64,000 bases of DNA. Origin: SHZI01 sp963802215 (lineage in GTDB: Bacteria > Pseudomonadota > Gammaproteobacteria > Steroidobacterales > GCA-2729495). Positions 31,009-38,790 of the stretch are shown here, one piece after another. Below the pieces are notes generated by a model. It made no database searches. It worked only from the letters and a program-made list of their open reading frames with translations, and had not been told where the DNA came from. Each line of letters begins with the position of its first letter. Position 1 is the stretch's first letter. The stretch lies in assembly GCA_963802215.1 (NCBI GenBank), contig CAWDHQ010000001.1:2250611-2314610 (forward strand). The letters are read 5' to 3'. The position numbers were made by a program, and so were the translations under genes.

Positions 31009-32964
31009 CTACCGAGACAGCGTCCGCTGTCGACCCAGCTGCCAGGTCACACTGTCACCTCTGACCGTGGCACTCATCGCCTGTCCCTCACGCCCCGCGA
31101 GCACAGGCCGCCATGGGACCAGGGAGAACCCACTGCCATCCTCGAGCACGGCGAACTGGCCGCTGGCGAACCACATTGCCCGGCGATACGTCCCGCTGAT
31201 CGCCTGCCCCTCCCGGATGGGACGGTAGGCACGGCCCGTCTCGGCGGCAATCTTTGCCGCTCCCGCCGCCAGGTCGCGCTGGCGCAGCGTGGCGATCGCA
31301 TTCCCCGCAAGCACCACGTGTCCGCCCTCGTGCTTTGCCAGCTGCTGTTCCACGAGGAACGCGCCGCGCGTCGCGATGTGGCGGCGAACCTCCGCCCCGA
31401 ACCCCTGCGTGCCGATTTCGGCACCGCCGGTGACGAGCTGCTGATCCAGCCACGTGGCCCCGATCAACCGGACCTGCCGCTCGACCGGAAGTACTGACTT
31501 CAGTTGGACCTCCAGGTTGTTGCCGTCGCGCCGATCGAACAGCCGGCCGCGCTCCGCCAGATCCGGCGGGACGCGCCACACCCCGTCCGCGACTCGCTCG
31601 ACCACGCCGCCCCGGCGGAGCGCCTCCAGGCGCCGGACGTGGGCGGCGACGAAGGCGTCCGGATCCTGACCGGGACGCGCTGACAACCGGGCCACCGTGA
31701 GGTGGCGGGCCGTCCGGTAGTGCCCGTCCGTGGCGAGCGCTGCGATCGTCTGGTCCGAGCTCCGGACTTCGTTCCGCACGCGGACCGCGACGATGCCCCC
31801 GAGAGGTAACTCGGTCAGGTCGATCCGGGCGGGCAGGGCCACGTGGTGTGCCCGCCCCTCGATCCCGTCGACGACCAGGTAACCCCGATCCTGGAGTTCG
31901 TCTGCCAGCCCCTTGGCCGCGATGCGACCCACCACCGGCTGGGCCGCTGCGGCGGAGTCGAAGAAGGCGAACTGGCGCCGCTCAGCGCCGAAGGCCCGCT
32001 GCATCGTGCGGATGATGTCGCCCCGCTCCCCCAGGTCCCTCAGCGTCTGTTCGGCCCGGGGATCAATCGTCCAGGCACTCGGGGCTGCTTCCTGGGCCAG
32101 CCCCATCTGTCCGAGCTGCTGGAGGCGACCGATCATGAGCGAGCGTCGAAGGCGCTCTTCAACGTCCGCCGGTACGACGCGGAGATCCACCTGCCCGTCC
32201 TGGGCCAGCCGCTGGAGGGAGCGGTCAAGACTGGTCCAGCGGTCCTGGCTGATCTCCCGGGTCAGGCTGGCCTCGATCTCGCGCTCGGAGCGCGGCCCCA
32301 GCCACTCGGTGGCCAGCTCGCCCGCCCGCAGCCGCAGACCCTGGGTGAGGTACTCCCGGGCGATGAGCAGGTCCCGGCCCGTCTCGTCCCGGCCCCGGAT
32401 GACAAGGTGCGTGTGCGGGTTGTCAGTGTCCCAGTGGTCAACGGCGATCCACTCCAGCCGGGTCCCCAAATCCTGTTCCATGCGACCCATCAGCCCCCGG
32501 GTGTAGTCGCGCAGGTCGCCCAGCTCGGTAGCGTCCTCGGGCGCCAGGATGACCCGGAACTGGTGGCGATCCCCAGCCCCGGCCGCGATGAACTCGGCGG
32601 TGTCCGCGACCTCGGTGTGGGGTCCATAGGCCCGACCCGGCTCACCGTCCCGGCTGACCCCCGCCCGCTCCAGATAGCGCAGGTGGGTCCGGCCGGACTT
32701 GAGGCCGCTCGCCCCCAGCCGCACCAAGCGGACTTTGATAATTGCCCGGCGCTGCCCAACCCCGGATCGGGACCTGGCCAGGCGCGCCGCCACGACGCCG
32801 CGGCCGGCGAACACGCCGGGTCGACGGCCGGCCTTGGCGCTAGTCGGCCCGGCCCGCGAGGCGGCCTTGAGCACGCGGCTGACAAAGCGGACGGGCTCCC
32901 CGTTGCCACGCTCGCGGGGCCGCCGGAGCTTGGGACGAAACCGATCGTCGTCCCGGTCAGTCAT
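31009..32964 (-). CDS. relaxase, VirD2-like with DUF3363
   Basis: DNA-nicking protein for plasmid/ICE mobilisation, 651 residues. A basic N terminus is followed by a relaxase domain: SGRTHLRYLERAGVSRDGE, then WIAVDHWDTDNPHTHLVIRG, the metal-binding histidine triad. The remainder matches the DUF3363 region found in this relaxase class. ATG at 32964 was chosen; the longer frame adds a non-conserved stretch. The usual partners (S26 peptidase TraF, lytic transglycosylase, ParA, TraG) are missing, so the module is reduced. Confidence 0.88.
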   Translation of the reverse strand: MTDRDDDRFRPKLRRPRERGNGEPVRFVSRVLKAASRAGPTSAKAGRRPGVFAGRGVVAARLARSRSGVGQRRAIIKVRLVRLGASGLKSGRTHLRYLERAGVSRDGEPGRAYGPHTEVADTAEFIAAGAGDRHQFRVILAPEDATELGDLRDYTRGLMGRMEQDLGTRLEWIAVDHWDTDNPHTHLVIRGRDETGRDLLIAREYLTQGLRLRAGELATEWLGPRSEREIEASLTREISQDRWTSLDRSLQRLAQDGQVDLRVVPADVEERLRRSLMIGRLQQLGQMGLAQEAAPSAWTIDPRAEQTLRDLGERGDIIRTMQRAFGAERRQFAFFDSAAAAQPVVGRIAAKGLADELQDRGYLVVDGIEGRAHHVALPARIDLTELPLGGIVAVRVRNEVRSSDQTIAALATDGHYRTARHLTVARLSARPGQDPDAFVAAHVRRLEALRRGGVVERVADGVWRVPPDLAERGRLFDRRDGNNLEVQLKSVLPVERQVRLIGATWLDQQLVTGGAEIGTQGFGAEVRRHIATRGAFLVEQQLAKHEGGHVVLAGNAIATLRQRDLAAGAAKIAAETGRAYRPIREGQAISGTYRRAMWFASGQFAVLEDGSGFSLVPWRPVLAGREGQAMSATVRGDSVTWQLGRQRTLSR

Positions 32965-33472
32965 GACTGTGGTTTCGCGTTGCCCAGCGCAGTCCGGCGT
33001 AGACAGCACGGGCCGGCAGCAAGCAACGCGTGCAATCGGGCAAGGTGTCGCCAGTGGCCCACGAGCGCGGCGTGCCGCTCCCATTGACGTGCAGACATGG
33101 ACTCCAGGCGTCGGCAGTGCCGTCGCCTTTAATCTTGCTACGACCCCGAACCTCCCCGTCGCGCTCCTCGCTCCCGGTATCGTCTCGGGCCACTACTTCG
33201 AGTGAACCTGTCACCAGTCTGTCACCGCGGTGTACAGCGACCGTGCGACGACCTGTCATCCAGGCTGTCAGTGAGCTGTCGATCACCAGGTCGCCCGGCG
33301 TGCTTTCCGGTTCTCTTTGGACAAACCCTTCCGGGTTCCGCTTTCCGGCAGTCCGCGCGTCCGAATTGTTCTCAAATCTGCCCTGAAGAGATCTCTTTAG
33401 GGATTCGAGATATTTAGAAGATTTACGGACGCGGATTCCGGATTTGGAACAAGCGGTTAGACCCTCGTCGCA
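32965..33472. other. non-coding relaxase-to-iteron region
   Basis: About 500 bases between the relaxase start and the iterons. A 195-residue minus-strand frame covers it but reads through repeats and looks spurious. It holds the CTGTC repeats (33208-33280) and an AT-rich patch at about 33370-33440. A plausible place for oriT and part of oriV; no nick site could be recognised. Confidence 0.5.
33208..33280 (+). repeat. five CTGTC repeats in helical phase
   Basis: CTGTCACC at 33208 and 33219, CTGTCA at 33253 and 33265 and CTGTC at 33276. Spacings of 11, 34, 12 and 11 bases are close to whole DNA turns, as for a protein array. Confidence 0.5.
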
Positions 33473-33534
33473 CGCCTGATAGCACGACAGTCCTGCGCCT
33501 GATAGCACGATACTCGGCACGCCTGATAGCACGA
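33473..33534 (-). repeat. three iterons
   Basis: Three copies of CGCCTGATAGCACGA at 33473, 33496 and 33520, spaced 23 and 24 bases (about two turns). They abut the 3' end of the initiator gene. Probably the binding sites of that initiator. Confidence 0.75.
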
Positions 33535-33540
33535 CGCTGC

Positions 33541-34413
33541 TCACAGGTTTTGCACAGACCGGAGGCTCTGGACGAGGTCCTGCATCCGGCCGCGGAAGGC
33601 CGTCCGCGCCGGGAAGAACGCCAGGGACTCCCGGCCCGCTCCGCTGCGACTCACCGCGAGGTTGTACCCCGGCAGGCGGCCCTGACGGGCAATACGCCGC
33701 AAGTCGCCAGCAAAGTCGGTGTACCGGGCTGTGCTGCCCGACTTTCGGTACAGGTACTCGAAATCGAAGCGCCAGCCGCCGGGCTGGTGACCGCCGTGTT
33801 TACGCACCAGACGGTACAGCCAGCGCTCAATGCCGCCGGTGAGCTGGAAGTAGGCCGGGTCGATGCGCAGGGCTTGCCGAGGTTCAAGCAGCGTCTGGTA
33901 CAGCCAGTCCGGCAGGGTCAGCTCCACACCAAGCGGTTTGCCGTTGGAGTCGCTGCCGCCCCGCCACTCGTTGAGCCAGGAGAAGCGGTGCAGCCGCTGC
34001 GCGTCGGGCTGTCGCAAAGACGTGGCCACGCTGGTTGACTGCAGGCGGTCCAGGGCGCCGCGCAACCGTAAGTAATCGTGTCGGGAAGTGCCCCGGCCGA
34101 TGTACCGCAGGATGTCGAAGGGCGTGGCGACGACCAGTGGCGACGTGGGCAGTCCGGCGTTCCGGGCGCTGACGATCTGGGAGGTCACCCAGATCAGCAC
34201 GTCCGCGTCCCAGATGGTGGCCATGCCGTTCGCCAGGGTGCCCGCGACCCGCGTCGTCACACGACCGGCCTGGAAGCGGATCGGCACGAAGCGGGGGGTC
34301 TTGGCGAGGGAAAAGAACGGGTACGCCATTAGCATCTGCAGGTCGCAGGGCGGTGGTGAAGTCACCAAGGGCCGGAACGGCCACAGCAGGCGGGAGGGTT
34401 TGGCTGACGGCAC
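33541..34413 (-). CDS. replication initiator protein A (RPA family)
   Basis: 290-residue plasmid-type initiator. MLMAYPFFSLAKTPR, VATPFDILRYIGRGTS, LRGALDRLQSTSVATS and a C-terminal winged region with ERWLYRLVRKHGGHQ match the RepA family found in plasmids and ICEs of proteobacteria. GTG is used as start. The iterons lie directly behind its stop and an HTH gene 15 bases ahead. It may allow the excised island to replicate. Confidence 0.85.
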   Translation of the reverse strand: MPSAKPSRLLWPFRPLVTSPPPCDLQMLMAYPFFSLAKTPRFVPIRFQAGRVTTRVAGTLANGMATIWDADVLIWVTSQIVSARNAGLPTSPLVVATPFDILRYIGRGTSRHDYLRLRGALDRLQSTSVATSLRQPDAQRLHRFSWLNEWRGGSDSNGKPLGVELTLPDWLYQTLLEPRQALRIDPAYFQLTGGIERWLYRLVRKHGGHQPGGWRFDFEYLYRKSGSTARYTDFAGDLRRIARQGRLPGYNLAVSRSGAGRESLAFFPARTAFRGRMQDLVQSLRSVQNL

Positions 34414-34428
34414 GAGCGTCGGGGACCG

Positions 34429-34713
34429 TCAGCGCCGCTTACCGGCCTGGGGCACAGTCTCGCAGGCCAGGTCTGACGTGCTGGCGCAGCGGCGGTCGTC
34501 GGCCCAGGCATCCAGGTCCACCAGCGCGTAGAGCACCCGCCGGCCGAACTTCCGGAACCGCGGGCCGCCGCCGATCACGCGCTGCTTCTCCAGCGTGCGC
34601 GGCGAGAGATTGAGATAGGCCGCGGCCTGGGTGTTGTTCAGGAAGTGCGTCGTCGGGCGTTCGGTAACTCGCACGGGTCTGGACTCCAGCGAAGGCAGCA
34701 CAAGCGCTGCCAA
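34429..34713 (-). CDS. helix-turn-helix protein, AlpA/excisionase type
   Basis: 94 residues with a MerR-like/HTH_17 fold: HFLNNTQAAAYLNLSPRTLE, then GGGPRFRKFGRRVLYALVDL. Such proteins act as activators of integrase genes or as directionality factors. TTG start; it precedes the initiator by 15 bases, the standard order in RPA-type modules. Confidence 0.8.
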   Translation of the reverse strand: MAALVLPSLESRPVRVTERPTTHFLNNTQAAAYLNLSPRTLEKQRVIGGGPRFRKFGRRVLYALVDLDAWADDRRCASTSDLACETVPQAGKRR

Positions 34714-34872
34714 GGCGGTGGAGTCTCAGAGGATGTCGGCGTGCTGGGCAGGGAGAATCTGCGGACCTGGCGAAGTCTCCCTGTCAGAACGAGAACCAAC
34801 GGGTGGTAGCCGACCCCAGGGCGAGCGGTCAGGTTCAGGTATCCGACTCAATGGTGCAACGCAAAAGGAAGT

Positions 34873-34907
34873 CTAACTTTTGCGTATCTCAAACACGGGA
34901 AAGTTAG
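34873..34907 (+). promoter_or_regulatory. upstream operator-like palindrome
   Basis: 35 bases with CTAACTTT and AAAGTTAG as outer arms and CTCAAACACGGG inside. Nearly the same as the copy 64 bases downstream. Confidence 0.7.
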
Positions 34908-34914
34908 AATTCCC

Positions 34915-34943
34915 TTGTACATCGACCGTCCAAAGACTAACTT
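34915..34943 (+). promoter_or_regulatory. promoter of the hipA-like fusion gene
   Basis: TTGTAC at 34915 and TAACTT at 34938, spaced 17 bases. The -10 lies in the left arm of the downstream palindrome, so a bound protein would block it. Confidence 0.5.
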
Positions 34944-34971
34944 TCGCGTGTCTCAAACACGGGAAAGTTAG
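34937..34971 (+). promoter_or_regulatory. downstream operator-like palindrome
   Basis: CTAACTTTCGCGTGT and ACACGGGAAAGTTAG pair with one mismatch around CTCAA. It ends two bases before the start codon; the SD-like GGGAAAG (34961) is in its right arm. Confidence 0.75.
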
Positions 34972-34973
34972 AA

Positions 34974-36821
34974 ATGCCCCTCCAGCTCGTTGGCGAGACC
35001 CTCGACAAGACCCGCAGCCACTACCTGGCTGAAGCGGGCAAGATCGTCCAGCTCATGCGGGGCATCTACGTCGATGCGGGCGACGATGTCGAGCAGACCG
35101 TCCTGGCCCATGCCGTGCGAATCGCCCGCTACCTGTACCCCAGGGCGTACCTGTCGGGCGCCAGCGCAGTCCTGCTGGGTCCCACCCGGGACGGCCGCCT
35201 GTACCTGTCCGGACAGCGAGTCCAGCGCACACGCATCCGGTCCCTTGAGATCGTCCAGAACAAAGCCCCCGTTAAGCCATCGGTCGCGAGCGCCATCGTG
35301 GCCGACAGCCTGGGGGAGTTCAGCGTATCCGTGTCAGCCGTCCGGCAACGCTTCCTCGAAGCCTTCCGTATACGCAGTGAACATGCCGCCTCCATCGATC
35401 CGGCCATGAGGGAAACGATAGCGGCACGCCTCATCGAGGAGTACGGAAGTCCCAAGGCGGCCAGTGATGCCGTGTGGACACTCGCCCGCGAGAACCAATG
35501 GTTTCGGGAAGGTGAGCGCGCCGAGAAGGCTCTGCTGCAGCAACCTGCAGCGGTTGCCGCAAGAAACGAAGCCGCCTTCGACATGCAGGTCGCCTGGCAC
35601 GGGCGTCCTGTCGGGATGCTCACCCACGACGGTTTCGAGTGGCGCTGGTCGGAGAACAAGGAAGGACCCGCTCTACCGCAGATCGTCCGGCAAACCGTAC
35701 CCGGCAAGCTGCCGCCCTTCATCGTTTCGCTGCTGCCCGAGGGCTGGCTTGATTCAGTATTGAAAGAGGGGGGCGATGAGCGGGCGCTGGTGCGCTCAGG
35801 CAAGCGCTACCTGTCCAACATCAGCATTGCGGAAACGATTGATGAGCTCGGGCGACTCCCTGCCGACACCCTCACCACCAAGCTGGCACGGTTCAGCACG
35901 GACGGCCTCTTTACGGGAACGTATGAAGGTCCGGGCAGAAGTATTCTAGAAAGGGACTTCGAGCACAGGCTGGCCGCGCTGTATGCCAACGCGGAAACGC
36001 CGCGACTTTCCGGCGTGCAGATCAAGGCTCCCATGCACCTGGATGCCGAGGGGAAGCTCTCTCCAGGTGTGGCGTTGCCCTTCACGCACATCCTGAAGCC
36101 TGCCGGGACCAGCGGCTTTGACTCGCTGCCACTGGTCGAATGGATCGGGCTGACACTCGCCCGTACCGTCGGACTAACCGCTCCGGACGCCGTGCTCCTG
36201 CAGATGCCTGACGACTTGCCGCCGGCCCTTGTGGTGGAGCGCTTCGACATTCGCGAGCAGCCTGACGATCCTCGCTGGATTGCCCTGGAGGACATGTGCT
36301 CGGTTCTGGATCTTGCGACTCACGACAAGTACACGGGAACCATCGAGCGCGTCGCGAAAGCCGTGCGCGCGTTGTCCACCGCTCCGGAAGAGGACCTGCT
36401 CGTGCTGGTGCGGCGGGTCCTGTTCACCTGGCTGATCGCCGACGGTGACATGCACCTGAAGAACATGGCGCTCCTGAAGATCGCCCACAGCGGGGACACC
36501 GCGTTTCGCTCGGTACGCTTTGCGCCGGTCTACGACACGCTGACCACGCGCGTCTTCCCCGGCCTTGCGCATGATCGTATGGCGTTGAAGCTCAGCGGCA
36601 AGGACGAACGGCTGAGGCGGGCGGATTTCGTGGCGCTGGCCACCCTCGCAGGGCTCCGCGCGGGAGATGCACAAACCGCCATCGAAGAAGTGCTGCAGCG
36701 ATTGCCGCCAGCGCTGGATGCGCTCGTGCTTCCGCGGACGCTTGCACTCACCGCTGACGCACGGAATATCGTCGATCGGACGCTCGAACTATGCCGCTCG
36801 CGCGTTGCTGCCTTTGACTAG
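34974..36821 (+). CDS. AbiEi-like domain fused to HipA-family kinase
   Basis: 615 residues. Residues 1-100 resemble an AbiEi-type winged antitoxin domain (IVQLMRGIYVDAG, YLYPRAYLSGASAVLLG). From about 200 a HipA toxin kinase follows: HGRPVGMLTHDGFEWRW, PPFIVSLLPEGWL, THILKPAGTSGFDSLP, LVVERFDIRE, the catalytic WLIADGDMHLKNMALL and the metal-binding Asp in RFAPVYDTLTTR. HipA kinases phosphorylate aminoacyl-tRNA synthetases and cause growth arrest. No separate HipB gene is seen, so the N-terminal domain may act as built-in regulator (inference). Two palindromes lie upstream. Confidence 0.8.
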   Translation: MPLQLVGETLDKTRSHYLAEAGKIVQLMRGIYVDAGDDVEQTVLAHAVRIARYLYPRAYLSGASAVLLGPTRDGRLYLSGQRVQRTRIRSLEIVQNKAPVKPSVASAIVADSLGEFSVSVSAVRQRFLEAFRIRSEHAASIDPAMRETIAARLIEEYGSPKAASDAVWTLARENQWFREGERAEKALLQQPAAVAARNEAAFDMQVAWHGRPVGMLTHDGFEWRWSENKEGPALPQIVRQTVPGKLPPFIVSLLPEGWLDSVLKEGGDERALVRSGKRYLSNISIAETIDELGRLPADTLTTKLARFSTDGLFTGTYEGPGRSILERDFEHRLAALYANAETPRLSGVQIKAPMHLDAEGKLSPGVALPFTHILKPAGTSGFDSLPLVEWIGLTLARTVGLTAPDAVLLQMPDDLPPALVVERFDIREQPDDPRWIALEDMCSVLDLATHDKYTGTIERVAKAVRALSTAPEEDLLVLVRRVLFTWLIADGDMHLKNMALLKIAHSGDTAFRSVRFAPVYDTLTTRVFPGLAHDRMALKLSGKDERLRRADFVALATLAGLRAGDAQTAIEEVLQRLPPALDALVLPRTLALTADARNIVDRTLELCRSRVAAFD

Positions 36822-36935
36822 CGTCAACTCGAAAACCAACAGGTGGTGAAACCTGCAACTCGAGTGCAGCTGCACTTACGGAGCACTTACGAAAAGTTCC
36901 GAGAGCACCGCGCTCGTTGCAAGTACTTGATTAGA

Positions 36936-36980
36936 TGGCGCGCCCGAGAGGATTCGAACCTCTGACCCCTGCCTTCGGAG
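36936..36980 (-). repeat. island attachment repeat inside intact tRNA-Arg
   Basis: 45 bases identical to 20320-20364. The element restored the tRNA gene on insertion, as tRNA-targeting islands do. Confidence 0.93.
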
Positions 36981-37012
36981 GGCAGTACTCTATCCAGCTG
37001 AGCTACGGGCGC
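36936..37012 (-). tRNA. tRNA-Arg(CCG)
   Basis: 77 bases including CCA. Acceptor GCGCCCG pairs with CGGGCGC; anticodon stem CTGCC/GGCAG with loop CTCCGAA gives anticodon CCG; T arm GAGGTTCGAATCCTC. It is the island target; its 3' 45 bases are repeated at 20320. Confidence 0.95.
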
Positions 37013-37132
37013 CCGTGAGAACCTGGTGCGATCCCGCGACGTGGCGGGGGCGAGATGATAGCCCCGGCGGGCTACCCCATGCCAGCCTGACACCCCGGGG
37101 GCCGGCGCTTGCCAGTCCGGGGGCCGGCGCCC

Positions 37133-37864
37133 ATGCTTTTCCGCATGCGCACCCTCGACCTGCCCCAGGACGTGTTCCTGGACATCTTCGACTCGGCTCC
37201 GGCCCGGGACCTGGAGCCGGGGGAAGTCATCATCAGCGCCGGCGAGCCAGCCACCCAGGTCTTCAATATCCAGTCAGGCGTCCTGCGGGTAACGCGCACG
37301 GGCACGGATGGCCGCCGGCAGGTGCTGTCCTTCCTGTTCCGGGACAATTTCGTGGGACTGACGGCATCGGAATCCTACTTCTTCAGTGTGGAGGCGGTGA
37401 CCCACGCGCGGGTCACGTGCTGCCCGCGCCGGCAGCTCGACGAGCGGCTCGCCCGGGACCCGAAGGCCGAACGGGCCTTCCTCAACATGATGTTCCGCGT
37501 CATCGAGGACATCCTTGATGTGGTGTACAGCCTGGGCCAGCGGACAGCCATCGAGAGGCTGGCGGTTTTCCTGCTGTACCTCCGCCACTGGCGCCGGGTG
37601 ACCGATAACCTGGCCGACGATGCGGATCCGGCCCTGGGGGAGATCCAGGTCCCGATGAGCCGGGAAGACATCGCCGACTTCCTGGGGCTGAAGAAGGAGA
37701 CCGTCAGCCGGAGCTTCCGGGATCTGGAGGAACGGGGCCTGATCCGGCGCCTCGACACCCACCGCATCCGCGTGGACGACCTCAATGCCCTGCGCCAGCT
37801 GGCCGGCATCTGGGACTTCGCATCGCCCCGGCGCCTGGCACCCCGACCCGCCCAGCCCGCCTGA
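37133..37864 (+). CDS. Crp/Fnr-family transcription regulator
   Basis: 243 residues. A cyclic-nucleotide-binding-like beta barrel (PGEVIISAGEPATQVFNIQSG) is joined by a dimer helix to a winged HTH with MSREDIADFLGLKKETVSR, whose ETVSRxxR recognition helix matches the Fnr/FixK group (TTGAT-N4-ATCAA sites). It lacks the N-terminal iron-sulfur cysteines of Fnr, so it is not a classical oxygen sensor. The start is uncertain (37109 TTG, 37133 or 37145 ATG). It neighbours a cytochrome gene. Confidence 0.85.
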   Translation: MLFRMRTLDLPQDVFLDIFDSAPARDLEPGEVIISAGEPATQVFNIQSGVLRVTRTGTDGRRQVLSFLFRDNFVGLTASESYFFSVEAVTHARVTCCPRRQLDERLARDPKAERAFLNMMFRVIEDILDVVYSLGQRTAIERLAVFLLYLRHWRRVTDNLADDADPALGEIQVPMSREDIADFLGLKKETVSRSFRDLEERGLIRRLDTHRIRVDDLNALRQLAGIWDFASPRRLAPRPAQPA

Positions 37865-37970
37865 GCCGGTTTTCCCCCACGGGCTTGTCACTTATACTGC
37901 CGCCCCGCAGGCTCCGGTAACACCGCAAGGCATAGCCTCACGGCCCACCACTCCACGAATCGAGCACACC

Positions 37971-38516
37971 TTGAGCACCCAGCAACACGCCGCCGGACAT
38001 TCCCAGGACCAGTCCGATGACCAGAACTTCTTCAACCTGTTCATGATCGTCATCGGGGCCCTCATCGGCGTCACGATCTTCCTCATCTTCCTGGCCCGCT
38101 GGATTGCCAGCGACAGCCAGCTGGCCTGGGTGAAGCAGGATCCGGCCTACGAGGCCGCGGTTGCCGAGCGCATCAGGCCGGCGGCCCGGGTAGTCCTGCC
38201 CGGTGACGAGGGGGCAGCCGGCGCCGTGGCCATGGCCGTGCCGGAAGCGGCGGCCCCGGTTGCCGCGAAGCTCACGGGCGAACAGGTCTACAACACTGCG
38301 TGCTTTGCCTGCCACGGGGCCGGCGTGGGCGGCGCCCCCAAGCTGGGGGATGTTGCGGCGTGGAAGCCCCGCCTGGCCCAGGGCGCAGCGACCCTCAACA
38401 AGCACGCCCTCGAGGGATTCCAGGGCCAGACTGGCGTCATGCCGGCCAAGGGCGGCCGCGTGGACCTGTCCGACGACGAGATCATCGCCGCGGTGAAGTT
38501 CATGTCCGGCTCCTGA
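37971..38516 (+). CDS. membrane-anchored cytochrome c5-type protein
   Basis: 181 residues. An N-terminal membrane anchor (LFMIVIGALIGVTIFLIFLA) precedes an Ala/Pro linker and a class I haem domain with CFACH in YNTACFACHGAGVGGAP and a methionine ligand in TGVMPAKGG. This is the c5/CytC_5 pattern. Probably a periplasm-facing respiratory electron carrier. A TTG start at 37971 was chosen because the ATG-poor upstream extension has no conserved content. Confidence 0.85.
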   Translation: MSTQQHAAGHSQDQSDDQNFFNLFMIVIGALIGVTIFLIFLARWIASDSQLAWVKQDPAYEAAVAERIRPAARVVLPGDEGAAGAVAMAVPEAAAPVAAKLTGEQVYNTACFACHGAGVGGAPKLGDVAAWKPRLAQGAATLNKHALEGFQGQTGVMPAKGGRVDLSDDEIIAAVKFMSGS

Positions 38517-38705
38517 CGGGGCGATACCGCCTGCCCCGCCGATCCGGCAGCCGGCGCGCTGCCGCCCGCGGTTTGTGACGCTCCCAAAAAATTCCCCTTA
38601 CATAATTTTTTTTCTTTTGCCGGTTAATCAACCATGGGCGCGAAAGCGTGACCCGTGCGATTGACCGTGCCCGCGCATCCCCCGAGACTGCGCCCCGCTG
38701 CCAGC

Positions 38706-38779
38706 AAGCCGTCGCAGTAACCAGCCAAATAAGACGGCGCTGCCATCAAGCCGTCACAGACGCGCAACAAGAAGACGGC
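38706..38779 (+). repeat. tandem AAGCCGTC / AAGACGGC repeats
   Basis: Two units, 38706-38738 and 38748-38779, each with GCCGTC and its complement GACGGC about 20 bases apart, period about 42. They lie just ahead of the PEP-CTERM-like gene, in a 274-base gap that also has an AT-rich patch near 38590-38615. Confidence 0.6.
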
Positions 38780-38790
38780 ATCGTTTCCAC

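Larger units (their letters stand above)
20320..36980. mobile_element. genomic island integrated in tRNA-Arg(CCG)
   Basis: Bounded by perfect 45-bp direct repeats derived from the tRNA 3' end. It carries a tyrosine integrase next to the left repeat, an integron with cassette array, an IS3-family insertion, a relaxase, a RepA-type initiator with iterons, an HTH protein and a HipA-type fusion. No conjugation (type IV secretion) genes are seen, so it is at most mobilisable. Its cassette portion is visibly less GC-rich than the flanks. Confidence 0.9.

Noticed and set aside
31843..33087. A 414-codon plus-strand frame opposite the relaxase
   Set aside because: Shadow of the relaxase gene; no motif, Pro-rich composition.
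32957..33544. A 195-codon minus-strand frame between RepA and relaxase
   Set aside because: It translates the iterons and the CTGTC repeats and lacks any family pattern; a non-coding origin region explains it better.
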